Of a stretch of DNA of 64,000 nucleotides, positions 16,498 through 25,010 are shown one piece after another. Under the pieces are notes generated by a model. It had not been told where the DNA came from and did not search any database. It worked only from the letters and a program-made list of their open reading frames with translations. The DNA comes from Xanthomonas hortorum (GTDB taxonomy: Bacteria > Pseudomonadota > Gammaproteobacteria > Xanthomonadales > Xanthomonadaceae): the NCBI RefSeq assembly GCF_024339125.1, contig NZ_CP101417.1, forward strand, positions 1,426,001 through 1,490,000, in the 5' to 3' direction. How positions within the stretch are numbered: the stretch's first letter is position 1; every line of letters begins with the position of its first letter. Both the position numbers and the translations under genes were made by a program.

Positions 16498-18246
16498 TTG
16501 AATCAGTGCGACACCGCCGTGTCATCCACCGCCAGCGAGGCCGAGCGCCTTGCGCGTCTGGCGTTGTTGCAGGTGGTCGACACCGACGCCGAACCGTTCT
16601 TCGATGCACTGGCCGCCGCCGCGCAGGCGATCGCCGGCACTCCGATCGCACTGGTGTCGCTGGTGGACGAGCGCCGGCAATGGTGGAAGGCCAACATCGG
16701 CCTGCCCGGCGTCTCCGAAACCCCACGAGAACTGGCGTTCTGCGCCTACACCATCCAGGGCGATGCGGTGATGGAAGTGCGCGATGCGCCGGCCGATCCG
16801 CGCTTCTGCGACAACGCCCTGGTCACCGAATCGCCCGCCATCCGCTACTACGCCGGCGCGCCGATCGTGCTGCCCGACGGCTTGCGCATGGGCACCGTGT
16901 GCGTGATCGACCAGCGCCCGCGCGCGCTGGAGCCGGCGCAGCTGCAGGCCTTGCAGCAGTTGGCCAGGGTCGCCGCCGAAGGCCTGGAGCAGCGCCGCGT
17001 GATGCTGGAACGCCAGGCCGCCAACGAACAACTGCAACAGCGTGTGCGCGAGAGCGAGGCGTTTCTGGAACGTACCGGCCGGGTCGCCGGGGTGGGTGGC
17101 TGGGAAGTGGATGTGGCCAGCGGCACCCTGACCTGGTCGGATCAGACCTGCCGCCTGCACGATCTGCCTCCGGGCTACAAACCGACCTTGAACGAGGGGA
17201 TCGGCTTCTACCCGCTGGAGGCACGCGCGGTAATCACCGAGGCGGTCGACGCCTGCGTGCGCGACGGCACGCCCTGGGATCTGGAGCTGCCGCTGATCAG
17301 CGCCACCGGCCGGCGCCTGTGGGTGCACAGCACCGGCTCGGTGGAGCATGTGGACGGACGCACCCGCCTGATCGGCGCAGTGCAGGACGTGACCGACCGC
17401 CATCGCGCAGTGGATGCGCTGGCCGCCAGCGAACGCAAGTTCCGTAACATGTTCCAGTACAGCCTGGGCCTGATCTGCACCCACGACATGGACGGCCGCC
17501 TGATCAGCATCAACCCGGCCGCGGCGCGCTCGCTCGGTCGCCAGGTGGAGGGCATGGAAGGCCGCGCGTTGCAGGAGTTCGTGCGCCCCGAGCGGCATGC
17601 CGCCTTGCAGGGCTATCTGTCGCGCATGGTGCTCGACGGCCAGGATGCCGGGGTGATCGAGCTGGTGGCCAGCGATGGCAGCCTGCGCCACTGGCAGTAC
17701 CGCAATGTGCTGGATATCGACTCCGAGGCCACCATCGTGCTGGCGCATGCCCAGGACATCACCAACCAGTACCAGCAGGAAAAACAGCTGCTGGAATGGT
17801 CGTTCACCGACCCGCTCACCAACTGCTACAACCGCCGCTTCCTGGACGAACTGGACAAGCGCGACCCCAGCGTGCGCTGGGGCTGCATCGTGGTGGATCT
17901 GGACAAGTTCAAACTGGTCAACGACACCCATGGCCACCAGCGCGGCGACGAGGTGCTGGTGCAGATGGCGTGGTTCCTCAATCAGCCGCTACGCACCCAG
18001 GACCGTCTGGTCCGGCTGGGCGGCGATGAATTCCTGGTGCTGCTGCACCAGCCCACCCAGCCGCAACTGGACGCCCTGGCGCGCGACTACGTCGGGGCCA
18101 GCGCCGACGCACCGATCCAGTTCACCCTGGGCACCGCCTTGCGGCATGACGGCGAAGCGCTGGCGGCGGTGGTCGATCGCGCCGACCGCTCGCTGTATGC
18201 GCTGCGCCGGTCACGCCGTGGCAGCGGCCTGAGCGACCAGCGCTAG
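16498..18246 (+). CDS. Diguanylate cyclase with GAF-PAS-PAS sensor region
   Basis: From the TTG at 16498 the protein has 582 residues; the GTG at 16519 is an equally possible start and neither has a strong ribosome-binding site. The order is GAF (about 20-170, ALVSLVDERRQWWK, GTVCVIDQRPRAL), a short coiled segment, PAS (about 185-310) and a second PAS (about 318-430). A GGDEF domain follows (about 440-575), with DPLTNCYNRRFLDEL and the intact catalytic RLGGDEFLVLL. It should make cyclic di-GMP from two GTP. No transmembrane segment is seen, so the sensed signal is probably cytoplasmic. Confidence 0.9.
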   Translation: MNQCDTAVSSTASEAERLARLALLQVVDTDAEPFFDALAAAAQAIAGTPIALVSLVDERRQWWKANIGLPGVSETPRELAFCAYTIQGDAVMEVRDAPADPRFCDNALVTESPAIRYYAGAPIVLPDGLRMGTVCVIDQRPRALEPAQLQALQQLARVAAEGLEQRRVMLERQAANEQLQQRVRESEAFLERTGRVAGVGGWEVDVASGTLTWSDQTCRLHDLPPGYKPTLNEGIGFYPLEARAVITEAVDACVRDGTPWDLELPLISATGRRLWVHSTGSVEHVDGRTRLIGAVQDVTDRHRAVDALAASERKFRNMFQYSLGLICTHDMDGRLISINPAAARSLGRQVEGMEGRALQEFVRPERHAALQGYLSRMVLDGQDAGVIELVASDGSLRHWQYRNVLDIDSEATIVLAHAQDITNQYQQEKQLLEWSFTDPLTNCYNRRFLDELDKRDPSVRWGCIVVDLDKFKLVNDTHGHQRGDEVLVQMAWFLNQPLRTQDRLVRLGGDEFLVLLHQPTQPQLDALARDYVGASADAPIQFTLGTALRHDGEALAAVVDRADRSLYALRRSRRGSGLSDQR

Positions 18247-18373
18247 CGCCGCCCACCCGCCGCCCCGGCAAGCTGACTGATCCGCCAGCGGAGCACGGCA
18301 GACAGCGCCAAAATGCGTGCCGATGAATACGCGATCGCCTATCATGTAACCGTTTTCAACTACATGGTTTGGA

Positions 18374-18766
18374 ATGGACACCTTCGATCGCACCCAGCTC
18401 AGTCCCAAGTGGCAGTTCCGTTTCGATTTCTTCGACCGTCACGGCGGCCCCAAGGAGCCGGCCTACAAGGAGGCGCTGAAGACCCTGCCGTTTGGCGAAA
18501 AGGTCAAGGTCGGCATGAACTTCTATGCCTTCTTCTTCGGCGTCATCTATTTCTTCATCATCGGCCTGTGGCGCAAGGCGTTGAGCCTGATCGGCATCAG
18601 CCTCGTGCTGAGCATCGTGGCCTCGTTCCTGCCGGCCGCGTTTCAGAATGTGCTGTGGCTGCCGCTGTCGTTGTTGACCGGCATGATCGCCAACTACGCC
18701 TATTACCTGGACAAGGTCAAAGGCAGCACCAGCTGGAACCCGTTCGAAGGCATGCGCTGGATCTGA
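18374..18766 (+). CDS. DUF2628-family small membrane protein
   Basis: The 130-residue protein has a soluble N-terminus (FRFDFFDRHGGPKEPAYKEA, then TLPFGEKVKVGMN). It then has two or three hydrophobic segments (FYAFFFGVIYFFIIGLW, LIGISLVLSIVASFLPAAF, LPLSLLTGMIANYAYYL). The pattern fits DUF2628, whose function is unknown. A Rho-independent terminator follows 53 bases after the stop, so it is probably a single-gene unit. Confidence 0.8.
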   Translation: MDTFDRTQLSPKWQFRFDFFDRHGGPKEPAYKEALKTLPFGEKVKVGMNFYAFFFGVIYFFIIGLWRKALSLIGISLVLSIVASFLPAAFQNVLWLPLSLLTGMIANYAYYLDKVKGSTSWNPFEGMRWI

Positions 18767-18819
18767 GCAACTGCGTCACCGGCGCGTCGGCCCCTCCCGC
18801 CGCCACGCCAGCGTCGCCA

Positions 18820-18846
18820 AGCCCGGTCACTGACCGGGCTTTTTTA
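18820..18846 (+). terminator. Rho-independent terminator
   Basis: AGCCCGGTCA and TGACCGGGCT pair directly with almost no loop and are followed by TTTTTT. It ends the transcript of the DUF2628 gene. Confidence 0.88.
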
Positions 18847-19445
18847 TGGGCAAGCTGGAGCGCACGCGGCTACGCCGTGCGCTCACCCAGAAACCGAGCC
18901 GCTCCCAGAGACATTAGCCCTCCCAGCGACCAAGCCCCCAGGCACCAAGCCTCCTCAGGAACCGAACTCCTGCAGGAACCAAGCCCCTCTCCCCCCGGGA
19001 GAGGGGTTGGGGTGAGGGTCCGGCCCCCGACGCGCAACACGCCCAGGGAACGCCTCAACCACACGTTCACAGCGCAGCCAAATCGCCCCCCCAAGCCGGG
19101 CTTACCCTTCAGCACAGCTGGCACGCCTCAGAACGGCAGCCCCCGAGCGCGCGCAACAGACCGCTTCAACACGTCTGAAGCACCCGCAAAACTGCAAGAG
19201 CCCGCACACGTTGCTGCGCCGCGGTGTGCGGCAGATGGTTGAGAATGCTTAATCTTTGCCAACACATGGCGGTGACCGCATCGAATTTAGATCGATCCAA
19301 GTAAGCCAGTCGGGCGCGAGATCGCGATTACGCTGAAGGTCGTTGCTCGAACGCAGTCGTTGTGTCTCGATCGCTGGGTGATGCAGCGGTCGACATGGAT
19401 CCTCCACCTGCGGCTCCGGTCGCCCTCTCCCCCGAGGTGTCTTGC
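18847..19445. other. Intergenic region with an inverted repeat and short AACCAAGC-like repeats
   Basis: GAGCGCACG (18858-18866) and CGTGCGCTC (18876-18884) form a hairpin. From about 18925 to 18990 the run has several short copies of ACCAAGC/AACCGAAC spaced about 15-20 bases apart, then a REP-like element. The part after 19230 (AATGCTTAATCTTTGCC) is less GC-rich and may hold the mannosidase promoter. No gene is visible. Confidence 0.4.
18984..19022. repeat. REP-like element, CCCCTCTCCC/GGGAGAGGGG family
   Basis: A stem of CCCCTCTCCC and GGGAGAGGGG is followed by TTGGGGTGAGGGT. The same unit recurs in this window at 21973, 23846 (inverted and compound), 27984, 52445 and 53003. Confidence 0.75.
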
Positions 19446-21923
19446 ATGCTCTCCGCAGTCCCGTCCAATCGTTCCGTCTCGCAGGGTGCTCCGGCGCCAT
19501 TCTGGCGCCGCGCCGCCGCCGGCCTATGTCTGCTCGGCATGGTGGTGTCCACACCGCTGGCCGCGCAGGACCCGGCGCAGGTCAACACCTTCATCGGCAG
19601 CAAGGACGACGGCAACACTTTCCCGGGCGCCTCGGCCCCGTTCGGCCTGGTCCAGGTCAGCCCGATCGGCGCGCACTACGCCGGCTGGCGCTACGACGAC
19701 CCCAGCATCCGCGGCTTCGGCCATTCGTTCCTGTCCGGGGCCGGTTGCTGGGAGCAGGGCGGCCAGGTCTCGCTGCTGCCGGTCACCGGCCGTATAGGCC
19801 CGGGTGGCGACTTCGATACCGGCGATGCCAAGGCCTTCGACCAGACGCGCTACGCCGCCCGCTACACGCATGATGGCGAGATCGGCCAGGCCGGCTACTA
19901 CAAGGTGCGCCTGACCGACTACGGCGGCATCGACGCCGAAGCCACCGCGCTCACCCGCGCCGCCGCCGAGCGCTACACCTTCGCCCCCGGCGCCGACATC
20001 GGCCATGTGCTGGTCAACCTGGGCCAGGCCAACGACCGCCATGTGGTGATCGGCAGCCAGGTGCAAGTGATCGGCGACCGCGTGGTCGAAGGCAAACTGA
20101 CCACGCAAAGCTTCTGCGGCGGCCACGAATACACCACCTGGTTCCGGCTGGAATTCGACCGCCCGTTTACCGCCCACGGGGTCTGGGGCGAAGACGGCGG
20201 CGTGCCCGATGCGCGCCACAGCATGGGCGGCGAACTCAAGCCCAACGGCGCCTGGCTCAGCTTCCCGCTGGGCAAGGGCAAGGACGCACGTGCGGTGACC
20301 GTGGTCAGCGCCATCTCGCACGTGGACGCCGAAGGTGCACGCAACAACCTGCGCGCCGACGGCAGGCAGGGCGGCAAGCTGCTGGGCCTGGAGCAGATGC
20401 GCCAACGCGCGCAACAGGCCTGGCGCAAGCAACTGGCCAGCCTGCAGCTGGACGGCGCCAGCGCCGACGACCGCACCGTGGCCTACACCGCGCTGTATCA
20501 CACCCTGCTGCAGCCGCTGACCGGCAGCGACGCCGATGGCCGTTATCGTGGTTATGACGATGCGATCCACCGCGCCGATGGCTGGACCTACTACGAATAT
20601 TTCTCGCTGTGGGACACCTACCGCTCGCAGAACCAGCTGCTGGCCCTGCTGCAACCGGCGCGCGCACGCGATATCGGCCGCTCGCTGCTGGGCATCCACC
20701 AGCAAGGCGGCTGGTTACCGCGCTGGGGCTACGCCAATTACGACACCAACATCATGACCGGCGACCCGGTCACCCCGTTCCTGGTCGACCTGTGGCGCTT
20801 CGGCGCGCTGCAGGGCAACGAGGCCGAGGCCTACGCAGCGCTGCGCCAGAACGCCTTCGAACAACCGCCGACCAACTCGCGCCACTCCGGCCGTTCCGGC
20901 AATGCCAGTTACCTGGCCAACGGCTTCGTGCAGTACGACCGCGCCTTCCCCTCCAAGGGCATGGACGTGGACCCGCACCACGGCGGCTCGGCCACGCTGG
21001 AATACGCACTGGCCGACTGCGCGCTGGCGCAGATGGCACAAGCGCTCGGCCACGGCGACGACAGCGCGCAACTACGCCAACGCGGTGGCAACTGGCACCG
21101 CGTCTGGGACGCCAGCGTGCGCGATGCCGACACCGGCTTCAGCGGGTTTCCGCGCCCCCGTCTGGAAGACGGCAACTGGTACGCGCCCTCGGACGATCAC
21201 TACAGCCCGCGCTCGCAGCACGGCTTCCACGAAGGCACCGCCTGGCAATACCAGTGGCTGTTGCAGCAGGACATCCCCGGCATGCTGCAGGCCATGCACG
21301 GCAGCGAACAGGCCGGCAAGCGGCTGGATGCCTTCTTCGCCTACGACGACTTGCTCAAAGACCCACTCACTGCTGCGCGCACGCACTGGGTGGTCGGCCC
21401 CTACAGCTACTACAACCAGTACCGCTACAACCCCAACAACGAACCCGACCTGCACGCCCCGTGGATGTACACGTTGATCGGCCAGCCGTGGAAGACCGCC
21501 ACCGTGGTGCGTGCCGCGCAGCAGTTGTTCACCAACGCCCCCAACGGCGTCACCGGCAACGACGATCTGGGCACCATGTCGGCCTGGTATCTGTTCAGCG
21601 CCCTGGGCCTGTATCCGGCGGTGCCGGGCAGCGGCGAGTTCCTGCTGCACGCCCCGCGCTTCAAGCGCGCGACGCTGGACCTGGGTAACGGCAAGCGCCT
21701 GCGCATCGACGCCCCCGGTGCTGATGGCCGCGCGCTGCAATATGTGGAGGGCGTGCGTTTCAACGGCACACCGCAGCGCCAGGTGTTCCTGGACTGGGCT
21801 CAGTTGCAGCAAGGCGGCACGCTGTCGTTTGCGCTGACCAAGCAGGCGCCGACCCAAGGCTGGGGCACGCAAGCGGACGCATTACCAATCTCGTTCTGTG
21901 CCACGCCTGCAGCCGCGCAGTAA
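19446..21923 (+). CDS. Secreted GH92-family alpha-1,2-mannosidase
   Basis: The 825-residue protein starts at the ATG at 19446 behind GAGGTG. It has a long signal region (WRRAAAGLCLLGMVVSTPLA, AAQ cut). GH92 hallmarks are VNTFIGSKDDGNTFPGASAP at the mature start, WDTYRSQNQLLAL, DPHHGGSATLEYA, and GNDDLGTMSAWYLFSALGLY near the C-terminus. The family removes alpha-1,2 mannose from N-glycans, in the periplasm or outside the cell, which fits a plant pathogen feeding on host glycoproteins. No other glycan genes lie beside it. Confidence 0.93.
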   Translation: MLSAVPSNRSVSQGAPAPFWRRAAAGLCLLGMVVSTPLAAQDPAQVNTFIGSKDDGNTFPGASAPFGLVQVSPIGAHYAGWRYDDPSIRGFGHSFLSGAGCWEQGGQVSLLPVTGRIGPGGDFDTGDAKAFDQTRYAARYTHDGEIGQAGYYKVRLTDYGGIDAEATALTRAAAERYTFAPGADIGHVLVNLGQANDRHVVIGSQVQVIGDRVVEGKLTTQSFCGGHEYTTWFRLEFDRPFTAHGVWGEDGGVPDARHSMGGELKPNGAWLSFPLGKGKDARAVTVVSAISHVDAEGARNNLRADGRQGGKLLGLEQMRQRAQQAWRKQLASLQLDGASADDRTVAYTALYHTLLQPLTGSDADGRYRGYDDAIHRADGWTYYEYFSLWDTYRSQNQLLALLQPARARDIGRSLLGIHQQGGWLPRWGYANYDTNIMTGDPVTPFLVDLWRFGALQGNEAEAYAALRQNAFEQPPTNSRHSGRSGNASYLANGFVQYDRAFPSKGMDVDPHHGGSATLEYALADCALAQMAQALGHGDDSAQLRQRGGNWHRVWDASVRDADTGFSGFPRPRLEDGNWYAPSDDHYSPRSQHGFHEGTAWQYQWLLQQDIPGMLQAMHGSEQAGKRLDAFFAYDDLLKDPLTAARTHWVVGPYSYYNQYRYNPNNEPDLHAPWMYTLIGQPWKTATVVRAAQQLFTNAPNGVTGNDDLGTMSAWYLFSALGLYPAVPGSGEFLLHAPRFKRATLDLGNGKRLRIDAPGADGRALQYVEGVRFNGTPQRQVFLDWAQLQQGGTLSFALTKQAPTQGWGTQADALPISFCATPAAAQ

Positions 21924-21972
21924 CCGCAAGCCTGGACGCCGCAAGCACCGACCAGCAGCGTGCAGCTTGAAG

Positions 21973-22012
21973 CCCCTCTCCCCCGGGAGAGGGGTTGGGG
22001 TGAGGGTACGGG
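21973..22012. repeat. REP-like element, CCCCTCTCCC/GGGAGAGGGG family
   Basis: This is the same stem and GTTGGGGTGAGGGTACGG tail as the copy at 18984. It lies 50 bases after the mannosidase stop. Confidence 0.75.
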
Positions 22013-22052
22013 GCAAAGCCACTTACCAAGGTGGATGGCACGAGGCTTCGCC

Positions 22053-22280
22053 CGTACCCTCATCCGGCCCTGCGGGCCACCTTCTCCCGATGGGAGAAGG
22101 GAGTGGTCAATGCATGTCCGCAAGCAGCCGCGCAGCACGGCACTGCTAGCACCAACACCTTCCCATCGATGATTCACTCTTGAAGGCGCGTGGCGACGCG
22201 TTTGTCATGGTTGGCAATTGAAAGATGTATGAGGCGCCCCTCATCCGCCCTACGGGCACCTTCTCCCGGTGGGAGAAGGG
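22053..22280. repeat. Two REP-like units, CTTCTCCC...GGGAGAAGG subtype
   Basis: At 22053-22101 CGTACCCTCATCCGG is followed by a GGCCCTGCGGGCC stem and CTTCTCCCGATGGGAGAAGG. At 22237-22280 a similar CCTCATCCGCCCTACGGG unit ends in CTTCTCCCGGTGGGAGAAGG. Together they fill the gap between the converging mannosidase and permease genes and may act as transcription-stopping hairpins. Confidence 0.7.
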
Positions 22281-22281
22281 A

Positions 22282-23697
22282 CTAACCCGCCTTGCCCAAG
22301 CGACTATTCCGCCGCCCATACGCCACATACACCACCACACCCAGCACGTTCCAGACCAGGAACCACAGCTGCGTCGTACTCGGCAGACTCCAGAACAGAT
22401 ACAGACACCCCAAAATCGCCACCGGCCCCACCACCCACGCCAACGGGGTGCGGAACGCACGCGCACGGGTCGGCTCACGCACACGCAACACCAGCAGACA
22501 CGCCGCCACCGCGGTAAACGCCGCCAAGGTCCCTGCATTGGCCAGCGCGGCAATTTCATCCAGCCGCGCCACGCCCGCCAACGCCGCCACCAGCACCGCG
22601 GTGAACAACGTCGTCGCCACCGGCGTACCGGTGCGCGCGCTGACCTTGGACAAGCCACGCGGCAGCAGGCCATCGCGCGACATCACAAAGAAGATGCGGC
22701 TCTGCCCGTACAAAAACGCCAGCAACACCGTCGGCAGCGCGATGATCGCCACCGCACCGATCACCAACGCCGCCTTGCCATGGCCGAGCTCACGCAGGAT
22801 CAGCGCCAACGGCTCCGGGCTCTTGCCGAACACGGTAAAGCTCATCGCACCCACCGCCGACAACGCCACCAGCACGTAGATCAGCGTGCAGCCGATCATC
22901 GAACCGACGATGCCGATCGACAGATCGCGCCCCGGATTCTTGGTCTCTTCGGCCGCCGTGGAAATCGCATCGAAGCCATAGAACGCAAAGAAGATGATCG
23001 CCGCCGCCGCCATCACCCCGCGCTCCACGCCATCGGGCCCCATCGCCTTGGAGAAGCCGTACGGCATGAACGGCTGCAGGTTGGCGCTATTGAAGGCCGG
23101 CAGCGCGATCGCCACGAACACGCCCAGCGCGATGATCTTCAACACCACCAGCACTGCGTTGAGCGTGGCGCTTTCCTTGGTGCCGGCCATCAGCATGCCG
23201 GCCACCAGGAAGGTGATCACCACCGCCGGCAGGTTGACGATGCCGCCGGCGTGTGGCCCGGCCACCAACGCGTGCGGCAGCTCCACCCCCAACCATTGCA
23301 GGAAGCCGACAAAGTAGCCGGACCAGCCCACCGCCACCGTGCTCACCACCAGCGAGTATTCCAGCACCAGGCTCCAGCCTACCACCCAGGCGATGCTCTC
23401 GCCGAGCGCGGTGTAGCTGTAGGTGTAGGCGCTGCCGGCGGCCGGCATCATCGTGGCCATTTCCGCATACGCCAGCGCCGCGCAGGCGCACACGATGCCG
23501 GCGGCCACGAACGACAACAGCACCGCCGGGCCGGCCTTGTCCGCTCCCACGCCGATCAACGTATAGATGCCGGTGCCCACGATCGCGCCGATGCCGAGTG
23601 CGATCAGATGCGGCCAACTCAGGCTGCGGACCAGTTGCCGGCCAGCCTCGTGCACGGTGACCTGATCGATGGATTTGCGCCTGAGCCAAGACGACAT
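22282..23697 (-). CDS. APC-family amino acid permease (cationic amino acid transporter type)
   Basis: The 471-residue membrane protein starts MSSWLRRKSIDQV. Its first helix has the APC motif LIALGIGAIVGTGIYTLIG, followed by AGPAVLLSFVAAGIVCACAA and the CAT-type PAAGSAYTYSYTALGE. About 12 membrane segments are visible, including AAAIIFFAFYGFDAISTAAE with EETKNPGRDLSIGI. Bacterial relatives carry arginine, lysine or broad amino acids. No partner gene suggests the substrate. A REP-rich stretch follows its stop. Confidence 0.9.
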   Translation of the reverse strand: MSSWLRRKSIDQVTVHEAGRQLVRSLSWPHLIALGIGAIVGTGIYTLIGVGADKAGPAVLLSFVAAGIVCACAALAYAEMATMMPAAGSAYTYSYTALGESIAWVVGWSLVLEYSLVVSTVAVGWSGYFVGFLQWLGVELPHALVAGPHAGGIVNLPAVVITFLVAGMLMAGTKESATLNAVLVVLKIIALGVFVAIALPAFNSANLQPFMPYGFSKAMGPDGVERGVMAAAAIIFFAFYGFDAISTAAEETKNPGRDLSIGIVGSMIGCTLIYVLVALSAVGAMSFTVFGKSPEPLALILRELGHGKAALVIGAVAIIALPTVLLAFLYGQSRIFFVMSRDGLLPRGLSKVSARTGTPVATTLFTAVLVAALAGVARLDEIAALANAGTLAAFTAVAACLLVLRVREPTRARAFRTPLAWVVGPVAILGCLYLFWSLPSTTQLWFLVWNVLGVVVYVAYGRRNSRLGKAG

Positions 23698-23845
23698 GCG
23701 GACCTCGAAGGAACCAAAAGAATGCGCGAGTGTCGCCCAACGCGCCGCAGCAATGCTATCGGTAGTGATGTTGTTTGGAGTGGCGCGGAGCGGTTGCTAC
23801 TTTTATGGACGGGGTTTGACGGCCTCTGAAAGGATTCCGTGAAGC

Positions 23846-23942
23846 CGTACCCTCACCCCACCCCCTCTCCCGATGGGAGAGGGGCGTTTGATTCCTTCTC
23901 CCATCGGGAGAAGGTGGCGCGCAGCGCCGGATGAGGGTACGG
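23846..23942. repeat. Compound REP-like element (two inverted units)
   Basis: CGTACCCTCACCCCACCCCC with a CTCTCCCGATGGGAGAG stem is joined to CCTTCTCCCATCGGGAGAAGG and GCCGGATGAGGGTACGG. The outer ends CGTACCCTCA and TGAGGGTACG are inverted repeats, so the block is symmetric. It lies in the 334-bp gap between the divergent-looking permease start and the glutathione transferase stop; nothing else is seen there. Confidence 0.7.
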
Positions 23943-24031
23943 ACAGGCAATGCAGCGTCAGCTCGATCGCTGCCTGATCGATGCGTATTCCCCACCCACA
24001 ACATGATGCGATCCGGCCAGGTCCAGCACCC

Positions 24032-24655
24032 CTAAGCCACCCCATTACACCCATGCCGCTGAAACCCGGCGCGCATCCCGAGCTGCGCGTAATACGCCTC
24101 CACCGCAGGCAACACCGGCCGATCGATCGGGCTGGCAAACCAGCGCTGCGTCGATAAGCCCAACACAATATCGGCCACGGTGAAGTCTGCGCCAAGCACA
24201 AACGGACCGCCGCGCTGCAGCTGTGCGTCGAGGATGGCCATGTGCCCATTCCACTCGCGCACGCTGGCTGCAATCGCCTGCACATCGGTATGCGCCGCAC
24301 TGCCACGCACCGTCGCCATGAACGCGTAACGCCAGGCGTTGTTGAGCTCGGTGGCCTGCCAATCCATCCATTGCTCGACCAGTGCACGTGCAGCGGGCGC
24401 ACTCGGCAGCAGATCGTCGCGATGGCTGCGCGCGGCCAGATACCGGCAGATGGTGTTCGACTCCCACAGCACCACAGTGCCATCGCGTATCACCGGCACC
24501 AGCGCGTTGGGATTGAGTGCACGAAACGCCGGCGTGTCCACCGAGGCAAACCCGCTGCCATACGCGTGCAGCGTGTAGTCCAGCGCCAATTCCTCGCACA
24601 GCCACAGCACCTTGCGCACGTTGATGGAGGTCGGCTTTCCGTAGAGTTCGAGCAT
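24032..24655 (-). CDS. Glutathione S-transferase family protein
   Basis: The 207-residue protein starts MLELYGKPTSINVRKVLWLC, a thioredoxin-like GST N-terminus. It has NPNALVPVIRDGTVVLWESN with the cis-Pro and ES glutathione-contact motif, then an all-helical C-terminal domain (FVLGADFTVADIVLG). GSTs conjugate or reduce compounds with glutathione in the cytoplasm. An upstream in-frame extension to 24769 lacks homology and was not used. Its substrate is unknown. Confidence 0.9.
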   Translation of the reverse strand: MLELYGKPTSINVRKVLWLCEELALDYTLHAYGSGFASVDTPAFRALNPNALVPVIRDGTVVLWESNTICRYLAARSHRDDLLPSAPAARALVEQWMDWQATELNNAWRYAFMATVRGSAAHTDVQAIAASVREWNGHMAILDAQLQRGGPFVLGADFTVADIVLGLSTQRWFASPIDRPVLPAVEAYYAQLGMRAGFQRHGCNGVA

Positions 24656-25010
24656 GTGATCCTCAATAACCAATGGCGACATAGGGCGATGACGGCGGGC
24701 AATGCGCGCACCGTGTGGAAGCAGACGCTGCAATTCTGCATCCATGCCTGCCAACGTACATGCCACCACGCCCGAGTGGTCGCCCCTGCCGTAGCGTTGC
24801 CTCTACGGGGAGCTGCGTGGTGCCCTGCATGCAGGTTGGAACTACGTCGGTGATAGGCGCTTCAACGCACTCTGCGCTGGCATGCCAAGCAACACAGGCA
24901 GTGAATCAAGATGAGAACTGCGCCACGGCGCAACCCGACACGCCCGTCATCCTGTGCACGGCGTCCACTCCCGACGCAGCCCCTGCGACCAGCCCCGTTA
25001 CACTGCGCGC
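24656..25010. other. 355-bp divergent intergenic region (glutathione transferase / rmuC)
   Basis: Promoters for both flanking genes should lie here. A small stem, CCGTAGcgttgcCTCTACGG, is visible near 24787-24810. No gene, strong promoter or long repeat is apparent. Confidence 0.35.

Noticed and set aside
22053..22280. Hairpins as classic Rho-independent terminators
   Set aside because: The stems lack T runs and belong to a dispersed REP family, so they were listed as repeats.
22225..23829. A 534-residue plus-strand frame over the permease
   Set aside because: The minus strand encodes a complete APC permease with all motifs; the opposite frame is Arg/His-rich shadow.
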